A stretch of DNA of 64,000 nucleotides from Thermoplasmata archaeon (lineage in GTDB: Archaea; Thermoplasmatota; E2; DHVEG-1): the NCBI GenBank assembly GCA_020054495.1, contig JAHWGK010000004.1:26912-90911 (forward strand), written 5' to 3'. Each line of letters begins with the position of its first letter. Position 1 is the first letter of the stretch. The notes beneath the pieces are model-generated. The model saw nothing but the letters and a program-made list of their open reading frames with translations. It ran no database searches and was not told the origin of the DNA. Shown here one piece after another: positions 48,919 to 58,344 of the stretch. Both the position numbers and the translations under genes were made by a program.

Positions 48919-49878
48919 ATGGAGGATATCTGGATTGAGAAGTACCGGCCAAAAACCCTTGATGAGGTTGCTGGTCATGATAAAATAATCGAGCGATTAA
49001 AGGCATATGTTAAAACAAAAAATGTTCCTCATCTAATGTTTGCAGGTCCAGCGGGTACTGGTAAAACTACTTCTGCTCTTGTACTTGCAAAAGAACTTTT
49101 TGGCGAAAACTGGCAGCGGAATTTTATTGAATTAAATGCTAGTGATGAACGAGGAATCGGTATTGTCCGTGGTAAAATAAAGAATTTTGCCCGGACAGCC
49201 CCATTGGGAAAAGCTCAGTTTAAGATAATATTTCTTGATGAAGCTGATGCTCTTACATCAGATGCACAATCAGCTTTGAGAAGGACTATAGAAAAGTATA
49301 CAAGAATCTGTCGCTTTATACTATCAGTAAACTTTTCTTCTAAAATTATAGAACCAATACAGTCTCGATGTACTGTTTTTAGATTTTCACCGATAAAAGA
49401 AGATAGCATTAAAAAATATATGAAAAAAATTGCATCAGCTGAAAATCTAGAAATCACGCCTGATGGATTTGAAACAATTGTTTTCATATCTAGAGGCGAC
49501 CTTAGAAAAGCAATAAATATCCTTCAGACTGGTGCATCTGTTAATAAAAAAATAACAGCAGAGCTATTATATGAGACAAGTGCCACTGCTAAACCAGAAG
49601 ATGTAAAGACCTTGATTAACACAGCGCTTGGTGGTAATTTTATGGCTGCTAGAAATCAGCTTTATGATCTTTTAATTAAATATGGTCTCAGTGGAGAAGA
49701 TGTCATAAAGCAAATCCATCAAAGTATTTTTGATCTCGCGATTCCTGATGAAAGCAAGGTAAGACTCATAGAAAAAGCTGGGGAAATCGAGTTCAGACTC
49801 ATTGAAGGAAGCAATGCTCATATACAATTAGAGGCGCTTCTTGCACAGTTTTCTCAAGAAGGTGGCAAATTAAGATAA
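48919..49878 (+). CDS. rfcS: Replication factor C small subunit
   Basis: WIEKYRPKTLDEVAGHDKIIERLKAYV, FAGPAGTGKTTSALVLAKELFG, NASDERGIGIVRGKIKNFART, ILSVNFSSKIIEPIQSRC. Confidence 0.96.
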   Translation: MEDIWIEKYRPKTLDEVAGHDKIIERLKAYVKTKNVPHLMFAGPAGTGKTTSALVLAKELFGENWQRNFIELNASDERGIGIVRGKIKNFARTAPLGKAQFKIIFLDEADALTSDAQSALRRTIEKYTRICRFILSVNFSSKIIEPIQSRCTVFRFSPIKEDSIKKYMKKIASAENLEITPDGFETIVFISRGDLRKAINILQTGASVNKKITAELLYETSATAKPEDVKTLINTALGGNFMAARNQLYDLLIKYGLSGEDVIKQIHQSIFDLAIPDESKVRLIEKAGEIEFRLIEGSNAHIQLEALLAQFSQEGGKLR

Positions 49879-51237
49879 ATACATCTTAATAAAATTATCA
49901 GCAACTTTTTCAAGATCTTTTTCTGTTTCTTCCCCAACATCATATCTAATTCGAACAATGGGTTTACTAGATTTTAAAACTCTTGTAATATCAATTGGAG
50001 TACCACCTATTACAAGGTCAACATTTGTATTATTTATTGTTTGTTCAAGTTCTTTAATTTGTTTTTTTCCATAACCCATTGCAGGTAACACATTTGACAG
50101 ATGAGGATATTTTTCAAAAATTTTAACAATCGAACCAACAGCGTAAGGCCTCGGGTCGATTATTTCTTTTGCCTCCCATCTTTCAGCTGCGATTCTCCCC
50201 GCTCCAAATTTCATGCCACCATGTGTAACAGTGGGGCCATCTTCAATAACTAGAACGCGTTTTCCTTTGATTTTATCTTTTTCATCAGAAATAATTGTTG
50301 AAATACCTTTGATAATTTTTGCCTTTGGGTTTATCTTTTTAATATTATCATTTACTGTATCAATGTCTTCAGGGTTTGCAGTATTAACCTTATTTATTAT
50401 AATAATATCTGCCTGTCTAGCATTAAGTTCACCGGGATAGTATGAGAGTTCATGGCCTGGTCGATGTGGATCTGCGATAGTAATTAAAAGATCAGGCTTA
50501 ATAAATGAAAAATCATTATTTCCACCATCCCAAATTATTACGTCTGCTTCTTTTTCAGCATATCTAAGGATTTTTTCATAATCAACACCAGAAAAAATTA
50601 TTCCACCCTTGTCAATGTAGGGTTCATACTCCTCTCTTTCTTCGATTGTACAGTTGTATTTATCTAAGTCTTCATAAGAGGCAAACCTTTGAACAATTTG
50701 AGTAGCAATATTGGGGTCATAAGGCATCGGGTGTCGAATAGATGCCACTTTGAATCCTTTGTTTCTAAATATTTCAAATAATTTTCTTGAAACCTGAGAT
50801 TTACCAGAACCCGTTCTTACAGCACATACAGCAATAACCGCTTTTTTAGATTTAAGCATTGTATTTTTTGTTCCCATTAAAACAAAATCAGCACCTGCTG
50901 CATTAACAATTGCAGATTTAGCCATTACATAAGAATTAGGTAGGTCACTATATGCAAAAACGACTTTATCAACATTTTTTTCTTTTATTAACCTTGTTAA
51001 ATCTGTTTCAGGGTAGATAGGGATGCCATCTGGATAAAGTTTCCCAGAAAGTTTGGGAGGATACTTTCGATTATGAATATCAGGTATTTGAGTTGCAGTA
51101 AATGCTACAACTTCATAATCTTCATTGTCTCTAAAATATACATTAAAGTTATGGAAGTCTCTACCTGCAGCTCCCATAATTATTACTTTGTTTTTACCTG
51201 TCATACACTTAGCCTCTAGTCGCTTCACGGGTAACAA
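49870..51237 (-). CDS. Cyclic 2,3-diphosphoglycerate synthase-like NTPase
   Basis: VIIMGAAGRDFHNFNVYFRDNEDYEVVAFTATQIPDI, AVCAVRTGSGKSQVSRKL, WDGGNNDFSFIKPDLLITIADPHRPGHELSYYPGE. Start may be internal MTGKNK. Confidence 0.82.
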   Translation of the reverse strand: MLPVKRLEAKCMTGKNKVIIMGAAGRDFHNFNVYFRDNEDYEVVAFTATQIPDIHNRKYPPKLSGKLYPDGIPIYPETDLTRLIKEKNVDKVVFAYSDLPNSYVMAKSAIVNAAGADFVLMGTKNTMLKSKKAVIAVCAVRTGSGKSQVSRKLFEIFRNKGFKVASIRHPMPYDPNIATQIVQRFASYEDLDKYNCTIEEREEYEPYIDKGGIIFSGVDYEKILRYAEKEADVIIWDGGNNDFSFIKPDLLITIADPHRPGHELSYYPGELNARQADIIIINKVNTANPEDIDTVNDNIKKINPKAKIIKGISTIISDEKDKIKGKRVLVIEDGPTVTHGGMKFGAGRIAAERWEAKEIIDPRPYAVGSIVKIFEKYPHLSNVLPAMGYGKKQIKELEQTINNTNVDLVIGGTPIDITRVLKSSKPIVRIRYDVGEETEKDLEKVADNFIKMYLS

Positions 51238-51310
51238 CTATCAATTTAAAGATTTTATTGTGCAGTTTTATTACATAAAAATTTTTATTTGTAAATAATT
51301 ATTTTAATAA

Positions 51311-51721
51311 TTAATACTCAAATTTTAGATCTCGAGATTTGATAAATTCAATACCATCTTGGGTTATCTCTGCGTCATTATCTGAATTAAATTTAAGATA
51401 TCCTTGTTCTACTAAATTATCCACAATAGATACTAGCTCCGTCTTTGAAATGCCCAAATTATTTACAACGTAATTAGTATCGATATCATCTAAATAAATC
51501 ATCTTTAACAGTTGAAACTGTGTCTCATCATCATCGATTATCCTTTGTACTTTTTGTAATATATCCATGGGCCTATCAACATCTATAAATGCTTCATTTT
51601 CATTATCTGTTTCTACTTTCTCCTCTGGTAGTAAATTAGAACGATTAAGTTTTTTTCTAATGAGATTTAATGGCGATCTCGTAGGATTTCTACGAATTTT
51701 TAGTTTTATACGTTTTCTCAT
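51311..51721 (-). CDS. Hypothetical winged-helix protein
   Basis: DIDTNYVVNNLGISKTELVSIVDNLVEQGYLKF wHTH-like. Confidence 0.6.
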   Translation of the reverse strand: MRKRIKLKIRRNPTRSPLNLIRKKLNRSNLLPEEKVETDNENEAFIDVDRPMDILQKVQRIIDDDETQFQLLKMIYLDDIDTNYVVNNLGISKTELVSIVDNLVEQGYLKFNSDNDAEITQDGIEFIKSRDLKFEY

Positions 51722-51819
51722 TTTCTCCCCAAAACCAAGAACTTAGAACTATTAATTATTTATAAACTTCTCTTTAAAAGTTGTTGATTGTAAAATAAAG
51801 ATAATTTGAAATAATTTTC

Positions 51820-52944
51820 TTATAAATCTTCAAATCTTTTAACTACTTCTTCGGCAACCTCTAGTGAAGTATTTCTTCCACCAAGGTCATAGGTTTTTAT
51901 TCTGCTTTCTTTGATAACTTTTGCTATAGCTTGATCAAGCTTTTCAGCATCCTCTTTTTCGCCAAGCCAATCAAGCATTAGTTTTACAGATTGAATCATT
52001 GCTGTTGGATTAACCTTATACTGACCTGCATATTTTGGGGCAGAGCCATGTGTAGGTTCAAACAAAGCGAAATTATCTCCAATATTTCCACTAGCTGCAA
52101 AACCAAGACCGCCCACGAGTTGAGCAGCGAGATCTGAGATAATATCACCAAACATATTTGATGCAACTAGTACATCATAATCCTGTGGGTTTTTTACAAG
52201 CCACATACACATTGCATCGACATTTGTTTCCCATAGTTCAATCCCAGGATTATCATTAGCAATTTTCCGTGCTTCTCTAATCATCATTCCACTTGTTTCA
52301 CGTATTACATTTGGTTTTTCAACAACAGTCACACTTTTTCTGTTATGTTTCTTTGCATATTCAAAAGCCTGACGAATAATGCTTTGGCAACCTTTTCGAG
52401 TAAAAATTCGAGTAGAAATTGCTAAATCATCAAGTGGGACATTTTTAAATTTCTTCATTTTATTATGGGTCATAAGCGCTTTAAAAACTTCATCTGGAAC
52501 TGGATGAAATTCAACACCAGCATATAGTCCTTCAGTATTTTCTCGGAAAACAACAAGATCGATATCATCACGGTAGTTCAGTGCATTCCCTTCAAAAGCC
52601 TTACAAGGTCGCATATTGGTATGAAGATTTAGAAGCTGTCTAATACCAACAATAGGACTTGAGTAGACAAATCCTTTATCCTGCAGCTCAGGTGCTAGTT
52701 CTTTTTGTGCTTCATCTTTAGGTTTTGATGTGATTGCACCAAAAAGACAACAATCAGTTTCTTTTAAAATTTTAATAGTTCTGTCTGGTAAGGGATTACC
52801 TTCTTTTTTCCAAAACTCCCAGCCAACATCACCAAGTATATATTCAGCATCAAGACCAATTGTATCAAGAACAATTTTTGCGCAATCCATTACATCGTTT
52901 CCGACACCGTCTCCCGGAAGCCAAGCTATCTTATATTTTGCCAT
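51820..52944 (-). CDS. Isocitrate/isopropylmalate dehydrogenase family
   Basis: WLPGDGVGNDVMDCAKIVL, VVFRENTEGLYAGVEFH, DVLVASNMFGDIISDLAAQLVGGLGFAASGNIG, FEPTHGSAPKYAGQ. Confidence 0.93.
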   Translation of the reverse strand: MAKYKIAWLPGDGVGNDVMDCAKIVLDTIGLDAEYILGDVGWEFWKKEGNPLPDRTIKILKETDCCLFGAITSKPKDEAQKELAPELQDKGFVYSSPIVGIRQLLNLHTNMRPCKAFEGNALNYRDDIDLVVFRENTEGLYAGVEFHPVPDEVFKALMTHNKMKKFKNVPLDDLAISTRIFTRKGCQSIIRQAFEYAKKHNRKSVTVVEKPNVIRETSGMMIREARKIANDNPGIELWETNVDAMCMWLVKNPQDYDVLVASNMFGDIISDLAAQLVGGLGFAASGNIGDNFALFEPTHGSAPKYAGQYKVNPTAMIQSVKLMLDWLGEKEDAEKLDQAIAKVIKESRIKTYDLGGRNTSLEVAEEVVKRFEDL

Positions 52945-52986
52945 GATTTGCTGTAAACAAAAAAGGTGTTTTAAAACTTTTCAAAT

Positions 52987-53940
52987 TCAATTATTCATAA
53001 AATATTTTTCAAAGGATTTTTTAGATAATAAACTAATTAGTTTTACTATTATTACCATTACAACTATAGTAAAAAGGACTCTGCCAAATAGAATTCCAAA
53101 AAGTGATGCACCAATTGCAAGTGTTAAAAGCGTATCCTCGATAAGGCTATGGGACAGGTCCATAAATGAAAGTGATAAAAAGACATCTTTTTTTGAAATA
53201 AGCTTCGATTTCGCTTCTTTTACAATAAGTCCGCCACCATATGCAAGACCTAGCGTCATACCAATAATTGGTAGAATTGCTGCGTTTTTGCTCATTCCAA
53301 AAAATTTTAGACCTGGTTTAAGATAATTATTAATCTTATTAAGAGTGCCAGTATTTTTTAAAATTCTCATAAAAATCATTAGGCTGAGAATAATCAAAAA
53401 AATCATCAGATAATAACCAACTTGACCTATTGCCCATTGAATTAAAGTTGGATCAGTATAACCTGGTTTCCAAATCAAAACATTTTCATTTTGAAATAAG
53501 TTGAAATATGTAAAAATTAGATTTAAAATAACACCAAAAATAAAGGCCCCTAGAATTCTTAATGTAAGAGTGTACCAAAGCCTTACCCCTGCTTTTTGTG
53601 CTATTCTAGCTTCAACGGGTAGCGTATGAGCAATGAGCATCATACAAGCCAATATTGTTACTTGAGCAACATTGTACGTATATTGCAAAGATAACGTGAA
53701 AAAAACAACAAGTGCTCCATAAATATTTGTTATCATTGCAGTTACAATAACAAGACCAAATTCCCCAGGAAGACCTACTATGCCCATTGTTGGTGCAAGA
53801 TTTTTACCAATTACTTCAATAGCCCCAATTTCTTCTAAAATTTTTACAATAATGCTTATAGGAATCATTATTTTAAGAAGGAAAAAGTAAGTTGAACCTG
53901 TTTCTTTTAATATTCCTTTGATTTCTTCACTAGCTTTCAT
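52987..53940 (-). CDS. Nucleoside-recognition (Gate) domain membrane protein
   Basis: Polytopic protein; GLAYGGGLIVKEAKSKLISKKDVFLSLSFMDLSHSLIEDTLLTLAIGASLFGILFGR. Confidence 0.75.
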   Translation of the reverse strand: MKASEEIKGILKETGSTYFFLLKIMIPISIIVKILEEIGAIEVIGKNLAPTMGIVGLPGEFGLVIVTAMITNIYGALVVFFTLSLQYTYNVAQVTILACMMLIAHTLPVEARIAQKAGVRLWYTLTLRILGAFIFGVILNLIFTYFNLFQNENVLIWKPGYTDPTLIQWAIGQVGYYLMIFLIILSLMIFMRILKNTGTLNKINNYLKPGLKFFGMSKNAAILPIIGMTLGLAYGGGLIVKEAKSKLISKKDVFLSLSFMDLSHSLIEDTLLTLAIGASLFGILFGRVLFTIVVMVIIVKLISLLSKKSFEKYFMNN

Positions 53941-54007
53941 TTAATGTGGGGGTAATGGATTCTTAGAAATAATCTTTTTCAATAATAATGTTTCAAAAAT
54001 TATTTAT

Positions 54008-54175
54008 ATGACTTTATTTAATGTTGGTGAGGTTGGAATTGGTCACGGAATGGCTGGAGTTTTGTTAGATAACCTTGGTTATGGACGAGTGTTTTTATAC
54101 TCTGGTTTATTCTATGGATTCGCTTTTTTGATACTATATATGCTCAAAATTAGAAAACCTATTAAAAAGACTTAA
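54008..54175 (+). pseudogene. C-terminal remnant of an MFS-type transporter
   Basis: MTLFNVGEVGIGHGMAGVLLDNLGYGRVFLYSGLFYGFAFLILYMLKIRKPIKKT*: MFS C-terminal helix pattern with no upstream transporter. Confidence 0.5.
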
Positions 54176-54221
54176 GTTGATACCTACGATGAGAGATAAT
54201 TCTAAGTAATAAGCCTACGAT

Positions 54222-55286
54222 TTATTTTAATATATCATATCTTAATTTTGCATCTTCTATTAGTTCAATTTTTGTTCCATCTTCATTAATGAGATTGAGT
54301 GTTGTTCCTTCAACTGGACAGTCTTTTGTATGAATTATATCCTGATGCATATCGCTTTTTACCTTACCACCCAAATGTGAACTCATCCCATATGCGATAT
54401 GGAGCCCAACTTTCTCGTCTTCAAGAACATTTCCTGTAACAATAGCTTTTGGGTTGCAACCAATGCCTAACTCAGCAATATTCCTGCGTGTATTGTTTTC
54501 GTCAAAGAATGCACGCATTTCATCTGCTTTTTTGCCATTGCCCATAATTTCAACAATCTTGTTATTTTTTATTACATATTTGACAAGTTCTCCATCATAA
54601 ACAACTGGCCAGATTCCCTTAGTTTTACTTTCTCCAAACTCATCGATTTCTTCTGTTGCTGCTTCATAAGGTGCTTTCCATGCTTCTCCACTCGGGAAGT
54701 TTATGAATTGCCCTGTCTTAGTGCAATCTCCTGCCTCAAAACATGCGTTCCGATATCTCAAATCAACATAGAGTTTATCACCTGTTGAAAACGTAACCTC
54801 TGCACCAATGGCATTATTAAGCATTTTTTCAAGAGCAACAGCATACTTTCGAACCTCTTCATAGTCGGCTTTAAACGCTGTTTCTTCCATTCTTTTTTCG
54901 ACCAATGGCATACTCGAACCACGAGTTATTGTCCCTTTGGCTCTAGCTATTGGCAATAGTGATGACGATGCAGAGTACTCGGTCATGGCAATGACTAAGT
55001 TTGAATTCTGAACCACATCAACAATTTTTAGTGGAATAGGTGAATTATGAACACCAGTGGCTTTATATTCTAACCAATCAACTGAGAATCCTGCATCAGC
55101 ACCCATCTCCTTAAAAATATCATACCAATCCAGAGCTATTTCTCTGCATTCTTTCCACTTTTCGTTATCCTTTATATTGTCATGTGGTTTATCAACCAAA
55201 AATAATATTTTTTCTCCGGGTTTTGGTGCAAATACATCTTTGAACATCTTGATTTTTTCTTCAAGTTTCATTTTTTTCTTCTCCAA
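54222..55286 (-). CDS. M29-like aminopeptidase
   Basis: KPGEKILFLVDKP, TRGSSMPLVEKRMEET, GDKLYVDLRYR, INFPSGEAWKAPYE, NIAELGIGCNPKAIVTGNVLEDEKVGLHIAYGMSSHLGGKVKSDMHQDII. Confidence 0.82.
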   Translation of the reverse strand: MEKKKMKLEEKIKMFKDVFAPKPGEKILFLVDKPHDNIKDNEKWKECREIALDWYDIFKEMGADAGFSVDWLEYKATGVHNSPIPLKIVDVVQNSNLVIAMTEYSASSSLLPIARAKGTITRGSSMPLVEKRMEETAFKADYEEVRKYAVALEKMLNNAIGAEVTFSTGDKLYVDLRYRNACFEAGDCTKTGQFINFPSGEAWKAPYEAATEEIDEFGESKTKGIWPVVYDGELVKYVIKNNKIVEIMGNGKKADEMRAFFDENNTRRNIAELGIGCNPKAIVTGNVLEDEKVGLHIAYGMSSHLGGKVKSDMHQDIIHTKDCPVEGTTLNLINEDGTKIELIEDAKLRYDILK

Positions 55287-55368
55287 TAAAAATCGATAGC
55301 CATCATTTCTTTATAAGTCTGGTAGTCAGATATTGTTTTGAGATATCAACATATCTTGATGGAAAAAA

Positions 55369-56247
55369 CTATCTCCGAAGTTCACCTAGTGTTGTCACTC
55401 TTTCTGCAAATGCGTTATGCTTATGAATTGATTCTTCGCTTTCGCTTCTTACTACAACCATTACTTCATCTGGTAGATTCTGGTATTTTTTCAAAATAGC
55501 ACTTAGTACGTCTCTTACAACATCTTCAACAAACTTTGGATTTTTATGAGCATTAAAAACAAGTTGTCCTTCTTCTCGACGTTTAAGAATACCATACGTA
55601 GGGCTACTAAAAGATTGTTCTGCTATATCAATTAGATCATTTGCATCAACAGATTTATCATCGCCTGGTACTTCAATCATTAGTGTTGTTATGTTTCTTT
55701 GATTATGTGTTGGAGGAATATCTTTTTGGTCATATTTTCCGATGGTTTTGATAACTTCACCGGCACAAGGACAAGCTGTCATTCCAATTACTCTTACTCC
55801 AATAAGTTTCTTTATATCTCTATTTGCTTTTGCGCGTGCTTCTGCAACAAGTTTGTAAGGCTCTAATCCTTTTTTTCCTGAGGGATATGTTCTTTCAAGG
55901 AAATAATCTGCTTCTGCTTTAACTTCTGAAACTGTTGCATAATCATGTTTTTCAAGGAGTAATTTTGCAATTTGTGCACAAAATGATTCCAGATCAGACA
56001 CAGGTTGTTGAAGATTTACATCAATAATATCTGAAACTAATTCTAGGTTTCTTGACATATGGCTCCCTTTTTGTGAGGCTGGGAGGTCAACAAAAAGATC
56101 CATTGTTACTACTAATGGAATAGCTGCTCCTTTATTTGGTCTCTTAATTGTTACAAGCTTTTTAACTCCTGTAACTCCAACACGAGTCAACTTAAAATTG
56201 GATTGTGAAGGACTGGATTGTACATCAGGTAAATCTATTGTCTTCAT
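55369..56247 (-). CDS. mptA: GTP cyclohydrolase MptA (FolE2 family)
   Basis: LPDVQSSPSQSNFKLTRVGVTGVKKLVTIKRP, FVDLPASQKGSHMSRNLE, GMTACPCAGEVI. Confidence 0.94.
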   Translation of the reverse strand: MKTIDLPDVQSSPSQSNFKLTRVGVTGVKKLVTIKRPNKGAAIPLVVTMDLFVDLPASQKGSHMSRNLELVSDIIDVNLQQPVSDLESFCAQIAKLLLEKHDYATVSEVKAEADYFLERTYPSGKKGLEPYKLVAEARAKANRDIKKLIGVRVIGMTACPCAGEVIKTIGKYDQKDIPPTHNQRNITTLMIEVPGDDKSVDANDLIDIAEQSFSSPTYGILKRREEGQLVFNAHKNPKFVEDVVRDVLSAILKKYQNLPDEVMVVVRSESEESIHKHNAFAERVTTLGELRR

Positions 56248-56355
56248 CTATAATTGCCCCCACCCAAAAATAGGTAGGGTTAAATTAAGGTTCGCATTCG
56301 ACTCAATTTTGCAAAAAGTAAAATAAAACCTTAGTTATTTAGGGGTTACAATTTT

Positions 56356-56427
56356 GCCGCTGTGGCTTAGAGGTATAGCGATTCCTTGGTAAGGAATAGG
56401 TCGGGGGTTCAATTCCCCCCAGCGGCT
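56356..56427 (+). tRNA. tRNA-Thr (anticodon GGT)
   Basis: GCCGCTG/CAGCGGC acceptor stem, ATTCC-TTGGTAA-GGAAT anticodon arm, GGGGG-TTCAATT-CCCCC T arm; CCA not encoded. Confidence 0.95.
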
Positions 56428-56531
56428 TGCAAATCGTTAAGAAGATTTATTTTAGTTGTTTACTTTTTAATTCTATGCTTTAAAAAAAATTCTCTTTAAT
56501 GATTTATGAATTATCATGGACGTTAGATGCT

Positions 56532-57083
56532 TTACTTGCGGAGTTGTCCTAACAAAGTAAGTTCCTTTGATACTTTATCTACTGCTATTGACACGTCGTC
56601 TACTGTTCTTGCGCCTGCGCAGACTATTTTACCAGAACCAAACAATAGCATAGCTACTTTAGGTTCTTTTATCCTATAGACCAACCCTGGGAATTGCTCA
56701 GGCTCATATTCCACGTTTTCTAAACCCAGAGCTACAGCTACTTCACTAAGATTAAGTTCCCCTCCTAGATCAGATGTGGCTACAATATTTTGGATCACAA
56801 TGTCCGGCTTTTTGTATACTTTTACCCCCATTTTTTCTAGCTTTTCTGCTATTATTTTGATAGTAGTCCTTACATCCTCAATAGTTTTTGCACCTGTACA
56901 GTTAGCTGCTCCGCTTCTAAATAGGAGCGTAGCTGTTTTTGGATCAGTCAGGCGATATACAAGTCCTGGGAATTGTTCCGGTTCATATTCTGCGTCTTCT
57001 AACGTTTGTGCTATAACATCTAGATCTAATTTCTCTGCAAATGTTGTAGATGCTACAATATTTTGTACCTTTATTTCTATCAT
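56532..57083 (-). CDS. tbp: TATA-box-binding protein
   Basis: Two direct repeats: VQNIVASTTFAEKLDL...YEPEQFPGLVYRL and IQNIVATSDLGGELNL...YEPEQFPGLVYRIKEPK. Confidence 0.97.
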   Translation of the reverse strand: MIEIKVQNIVASTTFAEKLDLDVIAQTLEDAEYEPEQFPGLVYRLTDPKTATLLFRSGAANCTGAKTIEDVRTTIKIIAEKLEKMGVKVYKKPDIVIQNIVATSDLGGELNLSEVAVALGLENVEYEPEQFPGLVYRIKEPKVAMLLFGSGKIVCAGARTVDDVSIAVDKVSKELTLLGQLRK

Positions 57084-57453
57084 ATAATATCACTTTTCCG
57101 TTAAATAGTTCAGTGTTACAGCCTTTAGGTGGCAAAACCAAGAACAAGTATACCTATTAAAATAATTCTCTTTTGTTATACTGGCTAAAATAACCTGTTT
57201 TTCAACTTCTTCTGTTTATAAAATGGCATTGTAGTAATATACAAGCTTGAGAGTGGAACGAACAAGGGCGCCTATGCTTTTATGAGATACATAGAAATGA
57301 AAATTTTTGAATTTCTAATTCAGAAGCAACTATTTGATAAATAGGTAGATGCCTGACGAATTAAAGAGATAACAAATGATGAGAAACAATCTTATACAAT
57401 TTAGATAAAATTAAATAGTTGTTATGAACTTAAGCCTAAGGGAGGAAAAAATT

Positions 57454-57795
57454 ATGACAGAAGAAACAACAGAAAAAACAACAGAAAAAACAACAACTAA
57501 AGAAAAAAGAAGAACTGATGAAAACATAATATTTGTTGGAAATAAACCACCGATGAGCTACGTGCTTGCAGTGGTAACACAGTTTAACACTACTGGTTCG
57601 GATGAGGTTGTAATAAAAGCTAGAGGTAGAGCTATAAGTAGAGCAGTAGACACAGCAGAAATAACAAGAAACAGATTTGTTACCAACGCAAAAATAAAAG
57701 ACATAAAAATTGGAACCGAGAGCATCACCAATGAGGAAGAAGGCAGAACTTCTAATGTGTCTTCAATTGAAATTATCTTAACAATTAAAAAGTAG
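57454..57795 (+). CDS. albA: DNA/RNA-binding protein Alba with N-terminal Thr/Glu/Lys-rich extension
   Basis: [54 protein letters not shown] gggagg before ATG 57454. Confidence 0.93.
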   Translation: MTEETTEKTTEKTTTKEKRRTDENIIFVGNKPPMSYVLAVVTQFNTTGSDEVVIKARGRAISRAVDTAEITRNRFVTNAKIKDIKIGTESITNEEEGRTSNVSSIEIILTIKK

Positions 57796-57991
57796 AGCAA
57801 ATAGGTAGAACAGTAAGCTTACAAGACCGCGCTCATGTCTAATTCTAGTTTTTTTATGCATTCTCTGCCCCCTATTCCCAATAGGTGCTTCTGTGACATG
57901 TGTTGTAATAATTATAATGAGGAATCTTTAAATACTAGTCCTTAATCTACTTGGTCCATAGTCCTAATTGGACGAAAAGGAAATAGTAAAA

Positions 57992-58132
57992 ATGTATGAC
58001 GGAAATAGAGAAATGCACAAAGTAACCTGTGCAGATTGTGGTAAAGAAACTGAAGTTCCTTTCAAGCCAGATGGTAGCAGACCAGTCTATTGTAGGGAAT
58101 GTTTTCAGAAACATAAACCAAAAAGATTTTAG
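57992..58132 (+). CDS. Small CxxC...CxxC zinc-ribbon protein (46 aa), missing from ORF track
   Basis: MYDGNREMHKVTCADCGKETEVPFKPDGSRPVYCRECFQKHKPKRF*; in-frame TTG at 57968 could extend it. Confidence 0.85.
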   Translation: MYDGNREMHKVTCADCGKETEVPFKPDGSRPVYCRECFQKHKPKRF

Positions 58133-58344
58133 ATAAAATTTTCAAAATCATCTAGATTTTAACAATCTTTATTTAAATATCTTTCTTTTTTTTTTATCTA
58201 GCCAGTAATAGAAAACTCATAGTTAGACTATGGCTGTAATAAGAAAGAATCATGTTAATATTTATTGTTGAAAACTCTTTTTATATTTTTGTTTCCATTT
58301 TCCCTATAATACTAAGAATGTAGGAAAGATGATTGATGTTATTT

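Noticed and set aside
57350-57420. ATGATGA resembling a C box of a C/D sRNA upstream of alba
   Set aside because: No correctly spaced D box (CUGA) or C'/D' boxes.
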